From NCBI GenBank assembly GCA_964409235.1, contig CAYPCN010000017.1:1-33174 (forward strand): a DNA stretch of 33,174 nt, read 5' to 3'. The notes beneath the pieces were generated by a model. That model did no database searches and was not told the DNA's origin. It saw nothing but the letters and a program-made list of their open reading frames with translations. A program made the translations under genes and the position numbers. Every line of letters starts with the position of its first letter. Position 1 is the stretch's first letter. Source of the DNA: CAINFV01 sp964409235. Its GTDB lineage: Bacteria > Chlamydiota > Chlamydiia > Chlamydiales > FEN-1388. Of this stretch, positions 1-8,443 are shown piece by piece.

Positions 1-50
1 GGCAATTCCTCCAGGTCCTCAAGGACTGGGGTTCCTTGCCGTCAATTTGA
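1..50 (+). CDS. C-terminal tail of the gene upstream of ftsW (partial)
   Basis: One forward frame is open from the window edge and ends at TGA 48-50, giving a tail that reads QFLQVLKDWGSLPSI. The TGA overlaps the ftsW ATG (ATGA arrangement), as is usual inside a dcw-type operon. In Chlamydia the gene before ftsW is an NlpD-like/M23 peptidase, so this could be its end, but 16 residues are too few to identify it. The same 3' end occurs again, inverted, at 33011-33064. Confidence 0.45.
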   Translation, partial: QFLQVLKDWGSLPSI

Positions 51-1156
51 TGAACCGCGAAGACGTGATCTCCCTATTCTTCCCCGTCCTCCTCATCTAT
101 ACCACGGGCCTCCTCATGATCTTTGACGCCTCGTCGGGAGAGATCGTCGACCTCGCTCTCGGCAAGAGTCAGTTCATCGGGTTTTTCCGCCAGGTAGTGT
201 GGGGGGCTGTTGGCGTCGTGGCTGCCGCTCTCTCTTGCCGCCTCGGCTGGAGGTTTTTCTACGACCATGCCAGAACGCTCTACATCGCCCTCCTCATCCT
301 CCTTGTTCTCGTCTTTATCCCGGGCATTGGCGTCAGCGCCAACGGCGCACGACGATGGCTTGGCATTCATGGCGTCTACATCCAGCCATCGGAATTCGTG
401 AAGATCTTCCTCCCCGCATTTTTCCTCTCAGTGTGTGCTGCTGACACGACGGTCTACCAGCGCTTTTCCTCCTACCTACGCCTCCTTGCCATGGCAGGCA
501 TGAGCGTCCTGCTCGTCGTCCTCGAACCAAATAACGGCACGGCCGGCGTCATCGCCTTGATGATAGGCGTGCTGACAATCGTCACCGGTATACCGCCACG
601 CTTTTGGGTAGTACCTCTTTGCCTTGTCGCCGTCTCTCTGGGGATTTTTGCAGCAAGCAGCGGGTATGTCCAGCGGCGCATTGCCACATACCTGCACCCA
701 GAAGCCGATATCAAGGGCAAAGGCCATCAACCCTACCAAGCAAAGATCGCCGCAGGGTCTGGAGGGCTGTTTGGCAGGGGGCCTGCCAAGAGCATGCAAA
801 AACTCAGCTACCTACCAGAAGCACAGAACGATTATATCGCTGCGATTTTCGCCGAGGAGTTTGGATTTGTGGGGATGATGATGCTCATCAGCGTCTACGT
901 ATGGCTTCTCTATGAGATATGGAAGATTGTCAGGAGTACGCGGACTCCACAGGCCTTCTGTTGGGGGATCTCCATCTTCTTCCTCATCGCCGTCCAGACA
1001 TGTATGAACCTTGGCGTCGTTTCTGGCCTCCTCCCCAGCACAGGACTCAATCTCCCATTTTTCAGCCAGGGAGGATCGTCACTCGTGGCGAACTGTGTTG
1101 CTATGGGACTACTCGTCAGCATGGCGGGTGATAGAGCAGTCGTGGAGGCTTCATGA
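50..1156 (+). CDS. ftsW: FtsW/RodA-type SEDS peptidoglycan glycosyltransferase
   Basis: A 368-aa multi-pass membrane protein of the SEDS family, which polymerises lipid II glycan chains at the division site with a class B PBP. Hydrophobic segments run through the whole length. Family signatures are visible: a GARRWL block near residue 100, QPSEFVK following it, PEAQNDYIAAIFAEEFGF near residues 255-275, and the C-terminal GLNLPFFSQGGSSL block. I start at ATG 50, which overlaps the upstream TGA, rather than TTG 47. The stop overlaps the murG ATG at 1153 (ATGA), so the two are translationally coupled. Chlamydiae make division-site peptidoglycan, which fits this cluster. FtsW rather than RodA is inferred from the neighbourhood. 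Confidence 0.95.
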   Translation: MNREDVISLFFPVLLIYTTGLLMIFDASSGEIVDLALGKSQFIGFFRQVVWGAVGVVAAALSCRLGWRFFYDHARTLYIALLILLVLVFIPGIGVSANGARRWLGIHGVYIQPSEFVKIFLPAFFLSVCAADTTVYQRFSSYLRLLAMAGMSVLLVVLEPNNGTAGVIALMIGVLTIVTGIPPRFWVVPLCLVAVSLGIFAASSGYVQRRIATYLHPEADIKGKGHQPYQAKIAAGSGGLFGRGPAKSMQKLSYLPEAQNDYIAAIFAEEFGFVGMMMLISVYVWLLYEIWKIVRSTRTPQAFCWGISIFFLIAVQTCMNLGVVSGLLPSTGLNLPFFSQGGSSLVANCVAMGLLVSMAGDRAVVEAS

Positions 1157-2220
1157 AGCCGCATGTTATCATTGCTGCAGGGGGCTCTGGAGGGCATGTC
1201 CTGCCAGCACAGATTGTGGCCCAGCAGCTGCGACAGGCCGGAGTCTTGGCATCGTTCGCCGCCGGTGGCATCGCTACCAATCCTTTTGTCGACGGCGAGG
1301 CACGCACCTGTCATGAGATCTCCGCATCGCCATTCTCTCTCTCTCCATCTTTTTTCACTACAACAGTGCGCGGCATCGTCCAGTCGAGCCGTCTCATGCG
1401 TTGTGCCAAGCCAGCCCTTGTCGTGGGCTTTGGCAGCTATCACAGCGTCCCCGTCCTTGCCGCGGCATTGCTCCTGCGCATACCGATCGTCCTCTACGCT
1501 GCCGATGCTATTCCAGGGCGAGCGATACGACTGTTCGCCCCTTTTGCGAAGTGGACAGGGTGCTTTTTCAAAGAGGCCGCCTCTCACCTCCGTGGAGAGG
1601 TGTGCCATGTCAGCTTCCCCATACGGCCCGCCTTACAGGATCTCCCTTCGAAGGACGAAGGATGCCGGTACTTTGGCCTTGACTCCTCCTTGCCAACCGT
1701 GCTCGTCTTTGGGGGGTCACAAGGGGCGAAGGCATTGAATATCCTGGTGCCATCGGCGATCGCCTGCCTGCCATTGCGCCCAGCCGTCATCCACCTTGCA
1801 GGGCAGGAAGCGGATCTCTCCCGCATCCAAGCATCCTATGATACCTATGCCATCCCCGCGTGCGTCCGTGGTTATGAGTCTGCCATGCAGTATGCGTATG
1901 CTGCCGCCGATGTCGTCATTGCACGTGCCGGAGCATCGACCATTGCTGAGATAGAGGCCTGCCATAAGAAGGCCATCTACATTCCCTACCCTCGGGCAAT
2001 GGATGCCCATCAAATCATGAACGCGCAGCTGGCAGCAGCACGGGGCAGGGCCGTTGTCCTTGAGGAACGAACGGCGATGCCGGAGGTTGTTGCTCAGCAT
2101 CTGTATGCCCTACTTGAGCCCTCCCCACAAACTGGTCATGATCACCAGTCATCATCGTTATCGTTTGCCACAAAACTCCTTCAAACTCTCGACGAGGTGT
2201 CCGTATGCCAAAAAAGGTGA
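1153..2220 (+). CDS. murG: UDP-GlcNAc:lipid I N-acetylglucosaminyltransferase MurG
   Basis: A 355-aa GT-B fold protein that adds GlcNAc to lipid I to make lipid II at the inner face of the cytoplasmic membrane. The N-terminal GGSGGH loop (residues 10-15), the central FGGSQGAKALN nucleotide-binding loop and the C-terminal ARAGASTIAE donor-binding segment followed by PYPRAMDAHQ are all present. The length is normal for the family. The start ATG 1153 overlaps the ftsW stop. The end overlaps the murC-ddl start at 2205 by 16 nt. Order and overlaps match the chlamydial ftsW-murG-murC/ddl run. Confidence 0.96.
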   Translation: MKPHVIIAAGGSGGHVLPAQIVAQQLRQAGVLASFAAGGIATNPFVDGEARTCHEISASPFSLSPSFFTTTVRGIVQSSRLMRCAKPALVVGFGSYHSVPVLAAALLLRIPIVLYAADAIPGRAIRLFAPFAKWTGCFFKEAASHLRGEVCHVSFPIRPALQDLPSKDEGCRYFGLDSSLPTVLVFGGSQGAKALNILVPSAIACLPLRPAVIHLAGQEADLSRIQASYDTYAIPACVRGYESAMQYAYAAADVVIARAGASTIAEIEACHKKAIYIPYPRAMDAHQIMNAQLAAARGRAVVLEERTAMPEVVAQHLYALLEPSPQTGHDHQSSSLSFATKLLQTLDEVSVCQKR

Positions 2221-4772
2221 CTCCCCAGCCGCGTACGATGCAGCAGGAAGCCTGCGATGACATTGGCTTGTCATTCCAGATGCCTAGCACCGAGGTCGTC
2301 GTTACGCCTATGAGCAGGCCTCATCCTGTGCCTCTCCCTGAGGCTCTTCACTTCATCGGCATCGGAGGCATAGGCATGAGCGGCCTTGCTGCCATCGTGC
2401 TCGAGAAGGGTGCGGTGCATGTCTCGGGCAGCGACATCAAGGAAGGAGGGATGATCGACGTTCTCAAAGAGCGTGGAGCTCATATTGCCCACGGTCATGA
2501 TACAAACCACCTTCCAGAAAAAGCCACTGTTGTTATCTCCACGGATATTCCTGCGGACAACCCTGAACTCGTCGAAGCACGGCGGCGAGGCATGCCCGTC
2601 ATCCACAGGTCAGACTTGTTAAAAGAGCTGATGCAAGGCTATGAAGTCCTAGTAGTGACAGGGACACATGGCAAAACGACGACGACGTCACTCCTTTCCC
2701 ACGTTCTCTTCGAGGCGGGGAAAGACCCAGCGTTCGCTGTCGGCGGCATGCTCGTCAACTACGGTCAGAATGCGCGCCATGGAAAAGGCCCCTACTTCGT
2801 GGCTGAAGCTGACGAGAGCGATGGAACATTCGTAAAGTATCCGTATGCTGCTGCTATTGTCACCAATATCGACACAGACCATATCGCTCACTATGGCTCT
2901 TTGGATAGCCTTGAGCAGGCATTTTCCAAGTTTCTCAAGAAGGCGCCACTGCCAGAGCGGCTCTTCTTTTGCGGCGATGACGAGCGCCTGAGAAAACTCG
3001 GTTCGCGAGGTGTCTCGTACGGCACCGGCCCTGCCAATGATCTTCGCGTCGAACGCATTGTATCCACAGAAGGGGGGATGGTCTTCGACGTTCGCTTCCG
3101 CAGAAAACTATTTCGAAGCATATCCCTCCCTCTTCACGGGCGCCATAACGTTGTCAATGCAGCTGCTGTCTTTGGCCTTGCTCTCACCATCGGCATTCCA
3201 GACGAAGTAATCCGCGGTGCTTTTGCCACCTTCAAAGGCGTCAAGCGGCGGCTGGAAAAAAAGGAGTCGGGAACGCAGTGCTTCGTCTATGACGACTATG
3301 CCCACCATCCAACAGAACTACGAGCAACGATACGGGCCTTACGCCATGCTATCGGCGAGCGGCGTCTCATCGCTGTATTCCAGCCCCATCGACCAAGCCG
3401 TATGAAACATTGCATGCATGAGCTGGCTTCGACTTTTGTCGAGGCCGATATGGTCGTCGTCACCGATTTGTACCTGTCGCACGAACGAGAAAGCACGGAG
3501 ACCACCACAGACAAGATCGTCGATATCATCCAGCATTCCCACGAGGGTATCCCCTGCTATGCTTTTCCGCGAGATTCTCTCGTCGACAATCTTCTCACCA
3601 TCGTGCGTCCCAATGATGTCGTTCTCTTCCTCGGCGCTGGAGATATCACACAGGCGTCCGATGATTTTGCCGGCCGCGCTATCACGACACCGCTGAAAAA
3701 ATGGAAGGTAGGCATCGTGTATGGCGGGATGAACTCGGAAAATAAGATATCGCGCGTCTCAGCCAGCGCCATCTATGCCGGCCTCGATACTTCTCTCTAC
3801 ACTCCCATTGCTTTTGAGATCGATAGCAAGGGCCGCTGGCATAAGACACAAGGTATTGAACGCGAAGAGCGATGCTATGATGACGGTGAAATATTTTCAA
3901 AAACCGTTTGGCAGGCTCTTCAGTCGTGCGATGTCTTCATCCCTGTCCTCCACGGTCCCTTCGGAGAGGATGGGACGATACAAGGCTTTTTTGAAATGCT
4001 TCATAAGCCATATGTCGGCTGCTCGACGGTGGCATGTGCGGTTTGCATGGACAAGGCCATGGCGAAACAGATTGTCCAGGCGGCAGGGGTTCCCGTGGTG
4101 CCATATATCGTCATCCACAGGCGAGAATGGAAAAGCCGTTCGCAAGAGCTCGCGTCGGAAGCTGTGAAAAAACTGCGTGCACCCTATTTCATCAAACCTG
4201 TTCATCTCGGCTCTTCCGTCGGTATCGAACGCGTTGAAAAGAGCGTGGATCTCGTTCAAGCCATAGAAAGGGCTCTTGCATTGGATGACAAAGTTGTCGT
4301 CGAACAAGGCATCAAAGGGCGCGAATTCGAATTCGCCGCCTTTGGCAATGAACAGATCGTCATCCCACCGCCAGGAGAGGTGCTCACTGACGGTTGCTTC
4401 TACGACTACAGCGCGAAATACGGTAAGAGCGGCATGAAATCAACATCAGCTGCTCACCTGAGCGAAGAGATACTGCAACAGGGGCGTGCCTACGTTCAGC
4501 ACGTCTATCAGGCTCTGAGCTGCTCAGGGCTGACGCGTATTGACTGTTTCCTCGACAACGACGGGCATTGGTACTTCAACGAAGCAAATCCCTTTCCAGG
4601 GTTCACGAGCATCAGCCTCTACCCCAGTGTATGGAAAGAGCAAGGTGTCTCGCACGCAGAACTCGTCAATAGATTGATCATTCTCGCTCTCTCGCGCTTC
4701 CGCCAGTCACGCCGCCTTGCCGGTGCCGCCACCGCTCTCGGGAAGAGGCTCGAGGCGCTGTGCGCCGTGTAG
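2205..4772 (+). CDS. murC-ddl: Bifunctional UDP-N-acetylmuramate-L-alanine ligase / D-alanine-D-alanine ligase (MurC-Ddl fusion)
   Basis: An 855-aa fusion. The MurC half (about residues 45-490) has the N-terminal GIGGIGMSG nucleotide loop, the GTHGKTTTTS P-loop near residue 153, EADESDGTF, and the DDYAHHPTE motif of Mur ligases. The Ddl half (about 498-855) starts at KVGIVYGGMNSENKIS, has the ATP-grasp block HLGSSVGIERV, and ends with RIDCFLDNDGHWYFNE followed by NPFPGFTSIS. MurC adds L-Ala to UDP-MurNAc; Ddl makes D-Ala-D-Ala for MurF. This MurC-Ddl arrangement is characteristic of Chlamydiae and is the best taxonomic marker in the window. GAGG sits upstream of ATG 2205, and the start lies inside the end of murG. 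About 45 extra N-terminal residues precede the MurC core. Confidence 0.96.
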   Translation: MPKKVTPQPRTMQQEACDDIGLSFQMPSTEVVVTPMSRPHPVPLPEALHFIGIGGIGMSGLAAIVLEKGAVHVSGSDIKEGGMIDVLKERGAHIAHGHDTNHLPEKATVVISTDIPADNPELVEARRRGMPVIHRSDLLKELMQGYEVLVVTGTHGKTTTTSLLSHVLFEAGKDPAFAVGGMLVNYGQNARHGKGPYFVAEADESDGTFVKYPYAAAIVTNIDTDHIAHYGSLDSLEQAFSKFLKKAPLPERLFFCGDDERLRKLGSRGVSYGTGPANDLRVERIVSTEGGMVFDVRFRRKLFRSISLPLHGRHNVVNAAAVFGLALTIGIPDEVIRGAFATFKGVKRRLEKKESGTQCFVYDDYAHHPTELRATIRALRHAIGERRLIAVFQPHRPSRMKHCMHELASTFVEADMVVVTDLYLSHERESTETTTDKIVDIIQHSHEGIPCYAFPRDSLVDNLLTIVRPNDVVLFLGAGDITQASDDFAGRAITTPLKKWKVGIVYGGMNSENKISRVSASAIYAGLDTSLYTPIAFEIDSKGRWHKTQGIEREERCYDDGEIFSKTVWQALQSCDVFIPVLHGPFGEDGTIQGFFEMLHKPYVGCSTVACAVCMDKAMAKQIVQAAGVPVVPYIVIHRREWKSRSQELASEAVKKLRAPYFIKPVHLGSSVGIERVEKSVDLVQAIERALALDDKVVVEQGIKGREFEFAAFGNEQIVIPPPGEVLTDGCFYDYSAKYGKSGMKSTSAAHLSEEILQQGRAYVQHVYQALSCSGLTRIDCFLDNDGHWYFNEANPFPGFTSISLYPSVWKEQGVSHAELVNRLIILALSRFRQSRRLAGAATALGKRLEALCAV

Positions 4773-4785
4773 GAAGAGAGGAAGG

Positions 4786-4821
4786 GAGGCCCCCTCGCCC
4801 TGCCAGGAGGCAGGGGCTCCT
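4786..4821 (+). other. GC-rich hairpin between murC-ddl and ftsQ
   Basis: The gap between murC-ddl and the chosen ftsQ start contains CCCTGCC (4798-4804), a 4-nt AGGA loop and GGCAGGG (4809-4815). The flanking bases GGAG-G-CCCC on the left and GGGG-CTCC on the right can extend or compete with this stem. No T-run follows, so it is not a standard intrinsic terminator. It could be an RNA processing or stability element, or an attenuator reducing ftsQ expression relative to murC-ddl. Confidence 0.4.
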
Positions 4822-4878
4822 GACTTCGAAGAGGAGGGAGGAGCCATATCGCCCATGGCTCGGATGAGGAGGAATGAG

Positions 4879-5745
4879 ATGGAAGAACATGTGAAGGACA
4901 CAGAGCACAGATCGTTGGGACGGGTGCTGGCAACCATTGGCATTGTCTCGTCGTGTCTGTGGGGAGCTCTTTTCGCAGGGTGGTATTGGCATCAGCGCCA
5001 GCATGAACGGCGACTACAGGATGAGAGGTTTCTTCTCCGTCGCATTGCAGCGCGAAGCACCACCCAAGATCGCCTCCCGCTGGGCGTTCTCACAGAAATG
5101 CTCAACCTCGACCGAGATACGAAGGCGTCTATATTTGAACTACACCCCAAAGAGGTGCGAACAAAGCTGCTCAGCTGCAATGCGTGTACGAGAGCGAAAG
5201 TGTGGAGACTGCTCCCAGAGACGCTGGGGATTGAGTATACATTGCGGACACCAGTGGCGACTATCGCTGGCCTCAAAAATGTCGGGGTCGACGCCTTGGG
5301 CGTTCCGTTTTTCCTCTTTCCCTACTACGCTCCTAAAAAACTACCCGCACTTGTCGTGCCACTAGAAAGGTACAGCTCTTTGTCGGACCTGTCTCGACGT
5401 TTGCGAGGCATCAAAGAGACCGCCATTGCCCTCAGACTGCTTGAGCTTATCATCCCCATGGCTGACCACCATAACCTTGCTGTCGATGTGCTCGATATCT
5501 CGCGGCTCCGTCAGCAGAATGTCTTCCGAAGAGAAGTCATCATCGCCTTCTCCTCCCCACGTACGAGGGATTGTAGGTTGTATATTCGCATACATTTCAA
5601 AGAGCTTCTCGAACGAATCTCCCTTCTCCCCACGCTGTTCCACGCGCTCCTCGGAAGCGGCTTCCGAGCCGGGATTATTGATCTGCGCTATGAAGGGATA
5701 GCGATTCTTTCAGGAGAGATCGCGCAACAGGGAGCACATCCGTGA
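4879..5745 (+). CDS. ftsQ: FtsQ/DivIB-like cell division protein
   Basis: A 288-aa single-pass membrane protein with a short cytoplasmic N-terminus, one hydrophobic segment at about residues 14-37, and a periplasmic POTRA-like region around residues 75-145. The latter follows the usual FtsQ pattern: a helix-rich start, then KVWRLLPETLGIEYTLRTPVA, then a VDALGVPF segment. FtsQ bridges early and late divisome proteins. The position directly after murC-ddl is the classic dcw order and corresponds to the CT764 position in C. trachomatis. I use ATG 4879 because AGGAGG lies 6 nt upstream; the frame is open back to about 4717 without a good ribosome site. Primary-sequence similarity to model FtsQ is modest, so the call leans on topology and context. 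Confidence 0.75.
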   Translation: MEEHVKDTEHRSLGRVLATIGIVSSCLWGALFAGWYWHQRQHERRLQDERFLLRRIAARSTTQDRLPLGVLTEMLNLDRDTKASIFELHPKEVRTKLLSCNACTRAKVWRLLPETLGIEYTLRTPVATIAGLKNVGVDALGVPFFLFPYYAPKKLPALVVPLERYSSLSDLSRRLRGIKETAIALRLLELIIPMADHHNLAVDVLDISRLRQQNVFRREVIIAFSSPRTRDCRLYIRIHFKELLERISLLPTLFHALLGSGFRAGIIDLRYEGIAILSGEIAQQGAHP

Positions 5746-6071
5746 ACAATACCTTTGTGATCATTGAAACGACGTACGCTCATCGCCAGGATGCCATAGC
5801 TGTCGCTCGAGCCTTAGTAGACAAGCGGTATGCTGCTTGTTGCCATCTCATTCCGATGACATCCTGCTATCGATGGCAAGGAGTGGTTGAAGAGGCAGAG
5901 GAAGTAACTATTCGATGTAAAACAACACAAGAAAGAGCTAAAGAGGTTGTACGATATATAACGACGACCCACCCCTATGCGATTCCGGAGATTGCTGTGA
6001 TGACGGCTGACTCTCCCCACCAAGAGTATCGCGTGTGGATGGAAGAGTCCGTCGCTGAGGAGAAAGGATAA
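5742..6071 (+). CDS. cutA: CutA1-family protein
   Basis: A 109-aa protein with the CutA1 fold signatures: an early VIIETTYAHRQDAIAVARALVD strand-helix, AACCHLIP, the SCYRWQGVVEEAEE core and the THPYAIPEI segment. CutA1 proteins are small, stable trimers linked to divalent-cation tolerance, with no settled biochemical role. The GTG start at 5742 overlaps the ftsQ stop (GTGA). The neighbour downstream is miaA, five bases further on. A cutA next to miaA is part of the chlamydial gene order (CT763/CT766 area). Confidence 0.9.
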   Translation: MNNTFVIIETTYAHRQDAIAVARALVDKRYAACCHLIPMTSCYRWQGVVEEAEEVTIRCKTTQERAKEVVRYITTTHPYAIPEIAVMTADSPHQEYRVWMEESVAEEKG

Positions 6072-6075
6072 GACG

Positions 6076-7143
6076 ATGGCCTGTGCTTCATGCGATGTCC
6101 TTGCGAAGGTGAGCTCTGAAGTGGCATTGCGCGTCCAAGAGCAGCTCGTGCAGCTCTTCACCTTAAAAGGCCGGCGTGTGATCGTCATTGCCGGGCCGAC
6201 AGGGATTGGCAAGACAGAGCTCTCGCTGCAGCTTGCCAAGATGTTAGGGGGGGAGATTGTCTCTGCAGATGCCATGCAAGTGTACCGAGGCATGGACATA
6301 GGGACAGCCAAGGTGTCAAAAGCAGATCGCGATTGCATTCCACACCATCTCATTGATGTCTGCGATGTGACAGAGCCGTTCAATGTGTATGACTTTTACA
6401 GCAAGGCGAAAACAGCTCTTGAAGAGATCATTGCTCGGAAAAATGTGCCGATCATCGTCGGAGGAACGGGATTCTACATCCATAGTCTCATCTATGGTCC
6501 TCCTAGTGGGCCGCCATCCGACCCCTTTATCCGAAAGAGGCTCGTCGAAGAGATGGACCGTGTAGGCCATGATTTCTTGTTTGATACGCTTCAGGCGTTC
6601 GATCCAGACTATGCTGCCACCATCACCAGAAATGACAAACATAAGATCATTCGCGCCCTAGAGATCATCGAGGTATCCGGTAGACGCGTCAGCGACTTCT
6701 CCTGGAAATCCCGCCCACCATCGCCTCTGTACGACTTTCGATGTTGGTTTTTGGATATGCCACGGCCTCTCCTGTACGAACGCTTGTCGAAGCGATGCGA
6801 AGAGATGCTCGCTGCAGGATTTCTCGATGAAGTAGTACGCCTCGATCGCGAGGGGGTACGAGACAACAAGACGGCCAGCCAGGCCATCGGCTACCGCCAG
6901 ACGCTCGAATTTCTCGAGACAGCAAGGACGCCTACGGATTACCAATGCTATGTGGAAGCGTTCAAACGAGCGTCGCACCACCTCGCTAAGCGCCAGCTGA
7001 CATGGTTTCGCCGAGAGCCTCTTTTTCGGTGGATCGACGTGACAACACTCCCCCATGAGGAGCTTGTTGACTTCATCGCCAGCGATTACTCCAGCTCTAC
7101 GCCCTTTGCTCCCGAGCCTCCCAAGCCACCGGCAACGCTATGA
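6076..7143 (+). CDS. miaA: tRNA dimethylallyltransferase MiaA
   Basis: A 355-aa enzyme that transfers a dimethylallyl group to N6 of A37 in tRNAs reading U-starting codons. The GPTGIGKT P-loop (about residues 39-46), SADAMQVYRGMDIGTAK and VGGTGFYI motifs, and the C-terminal QAIGYRQTLEFLE and KRQLTWFRRE blocks are all present. It carries about 30 more N-terminal residues than the minimal family length. AAGGA stands 8 nt upstream of ATG 6076. An internal G7 run at about 6246 encodes the conserved GGEIVSAD and is in frame. It is the last gene of the forward cluster. Confidence 0.95.
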   Translation: MACASCDVLAKVSSEVALRVQEQLVQLFTLKGRRVIVIAGPTGIGKTELSLQLAKMLGGEIVSADAMQVYRGMDIGTAKVSKADRDCIPHHLIDVCDVTEPFNVYDFYSKAKTALEEIIARKNVPIIVGGTGFYIHSLIYGPPSGPPSDPFIRKRLVEEMDRVGHDFLFDTLQAFDPDYAATITRNDKHKIIRALEIIEVSGRRVSDFSWKSRPPSPLYDFRCWFLDMPRPLLYERLSKRCEEMLAAGFLDEVVRLDREGVRDNKTASQAIGYRQTLEFLETARTPTDYQCYVEAFKRASHHLAKRQLTWFRREPLFRWIDVTTLPHEELVDFIASDYSSSTPFAPEPPKPPATL

Positions 7144-7185
7144 GAGTTCGTACGACCGCCTGCATTGCGCGTCTCAGCCCTTGTT

Positions 7186-7207
7186 TCTTCTCGGTCATAC
7201 GAGAAGA
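7186..7207. terminator. Candidate bidirectional terminator hairpin
   Basis: TCTTCTCG and CGAGAAGA form an 8-bp stem around a 6-nt loop in the 64-bp gap between convergent genes (miaA on + and the 337-aa gene on -). There is only a short T-rich flank, so termination efficiency is uncertain. Confidence 0.45.
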
Positions 7208-8221
7208 TCATAATGCTCGCACAACGACATCTTTCAGATACTGATTTGCCAACCTCAACCGCTCGCCAATCCGAGCCTTACCATCGGAAACAAATCGTAC
7301 GGAGAGCGGCTTCTTGTATTTGTTGCTCAACTGCTGAACAAGACGAAGGATTTCAACAACGCGGCCTCTGTCTTGGTCAACGCCAATTGGGTAGGTGTCT
7401 ATGCCTAATCCTGAGTGAAGACTTACGAAGAGATTTCTTTCGATAGGGAAATTTCCTGCTTCATATTCTTCGGCTAACTCGAAGTCTTCAAGGCAGGGGA
7501 ACATAAGCCCACATAAGCCAACAGGGCGAGGATTCTCATTCTTTATGAACGACGCTATGCGCGTGTAGATGTCCGTGGTTACAGAATGAGAAAAGTCAAG
7601 CCCCATCCTTTTAATGAAATTCACGAGGCTTGCCCTTCCGGAAAATAGAGGGGCTATAGAGGAGTCTATTCCAAGATATCCTTCAAAAGGGCTGAGAATG
7701 GCATCGATTTCTTGCCATGTTGCTTTCATCACGGCAAACCACTGCTCAAGCGTAGAGCATCCTTCAGAGAGGTCTGTTGCTTGCAGTCCAATGCTATAGC
7801 CTTGCTTGCCAAACGTAGCAGACGGAAAGAAGGGAGAAGAAGGCGGGAGATTGAACCCAAAGGCAAAGGAAAAGGTGGCGGCAGGATTGTGCGCGATGAT
7901 CGTACAAAGGGGTTCAACATGCATGTATGTGATGTCCTCATGCGTGAGGTCGAGAGTGATATTCGTAGTGTGCGCCATGAGGGAATGGGAAAGATGCTCT
8001 TGAAATGCGCTCCAAGACTGAGAGCCAACCCCGATCATGATGTGGGTATCAACGAGCTCTTTTTCCTGCATGGAGGGGTGATATTTCGATAAACAGAGAC
8101 GCTGTGTCTGTATCGTAAACCCATGCTCTCGAAGATGCTGGCTCATCGCCTTCAACAATGCAATCTTTTCTTTGGTGAGGGCGTCGTCGAATAGACAAAT
8201 GGAACGAATGATTTTTTCCAT
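7208..8221 (-). CDS. Conserved hypothetical protein, possibly DUF711-like (CT767 position)
   Basis: A 337-aa soluble protein with no signal peptide or membrane segment. It starts MEKIIRSICLFDD and has GLGIDTYPIGVDQDRGRVVEIL near residue 275, followed by a basic C-terminus with RFVSDGKARIGERL. The overall pattern recalls DUF711 proteins, but I cannot confirm this by eye. In C. trachomatis a conserved hypothetical occupies the place after miaA, and this gene fits that slot although it is on the opposite strand. GAGG lies 6 nt upstream of the ATG. It does not overlap miaA; the two converge. Function unknown. Confidence 0.6.
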   Translation of the reverse strand: MEKIIRSICLFDDALTKEKIALLKAMSQHLREHGFTIQTQRLCLSKYHPSMQEKELVDTHIMIGVGSQSWSAFQEHLSHSLMAHTTNITLDLTHEDITYMHVEPLCTIIAHNPAATFSFAFGFNLPPSSPFFPSATFGKQGYSIGLQATDLSEGCSTLEQWFAVMKATWQEIDAILSPFEGYLGIDSSIAPLFSGRASLVNFIKRMGLDFSHSVTTDIYTRIASFIKNENPRPVGLCGLMFPCLEDFELAEEYEAGNFPIERNLFVSLHSGLGIDTYPIGVDQDRGRVVEILRLVQQLSNKYKKPLSVRFVSDGKARIGERLRLANQYLKDVVVRAL

Positions 8222-8265
8222 CCTAAGCCTCTTTTGCTGCTGTGTGAAATGCGCGATGTACCTTT

Positions 8266-8402
8266 TGAAGGATAGAGTAGGACGAATCTGCCCAGAACTT
8301 TCTCACACATATTTCAGGGCATATGGGCGTTGTCGGTTTTGGGGCAGCTCGATCCAAAAATCTCCTGCTTCTCCTCTAAAAATCCCCATCGCAAATGGCT
8401 CG
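8266..8402 (-). repeat. Dispersed intergenic repeat, copy A
   Basis: This stretch upstream of the 337-aa - strand gene resembles 17478-17619 upstream of cysS. Shared blocks include CATATGGGC/CCTATGGGC, CGGTTTTGG, AGCTCGATC, AAAAATCTC and CTCTAAAAATCC, in the same order and spacing, plus an ATAGAGTAG block nearer the gene. It is roughly three-quarters identical over about 100 bp, judged by eye. Both copies lie 5' of a - strand gene, so it may be a duplicated promoter/leader or an old mobile relic. Confidence 0.6.
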
Positions 8403-8443
8403 TATGGCAGCATTGTAGGCGCTCGTTGGATTACTGAAGAGCG

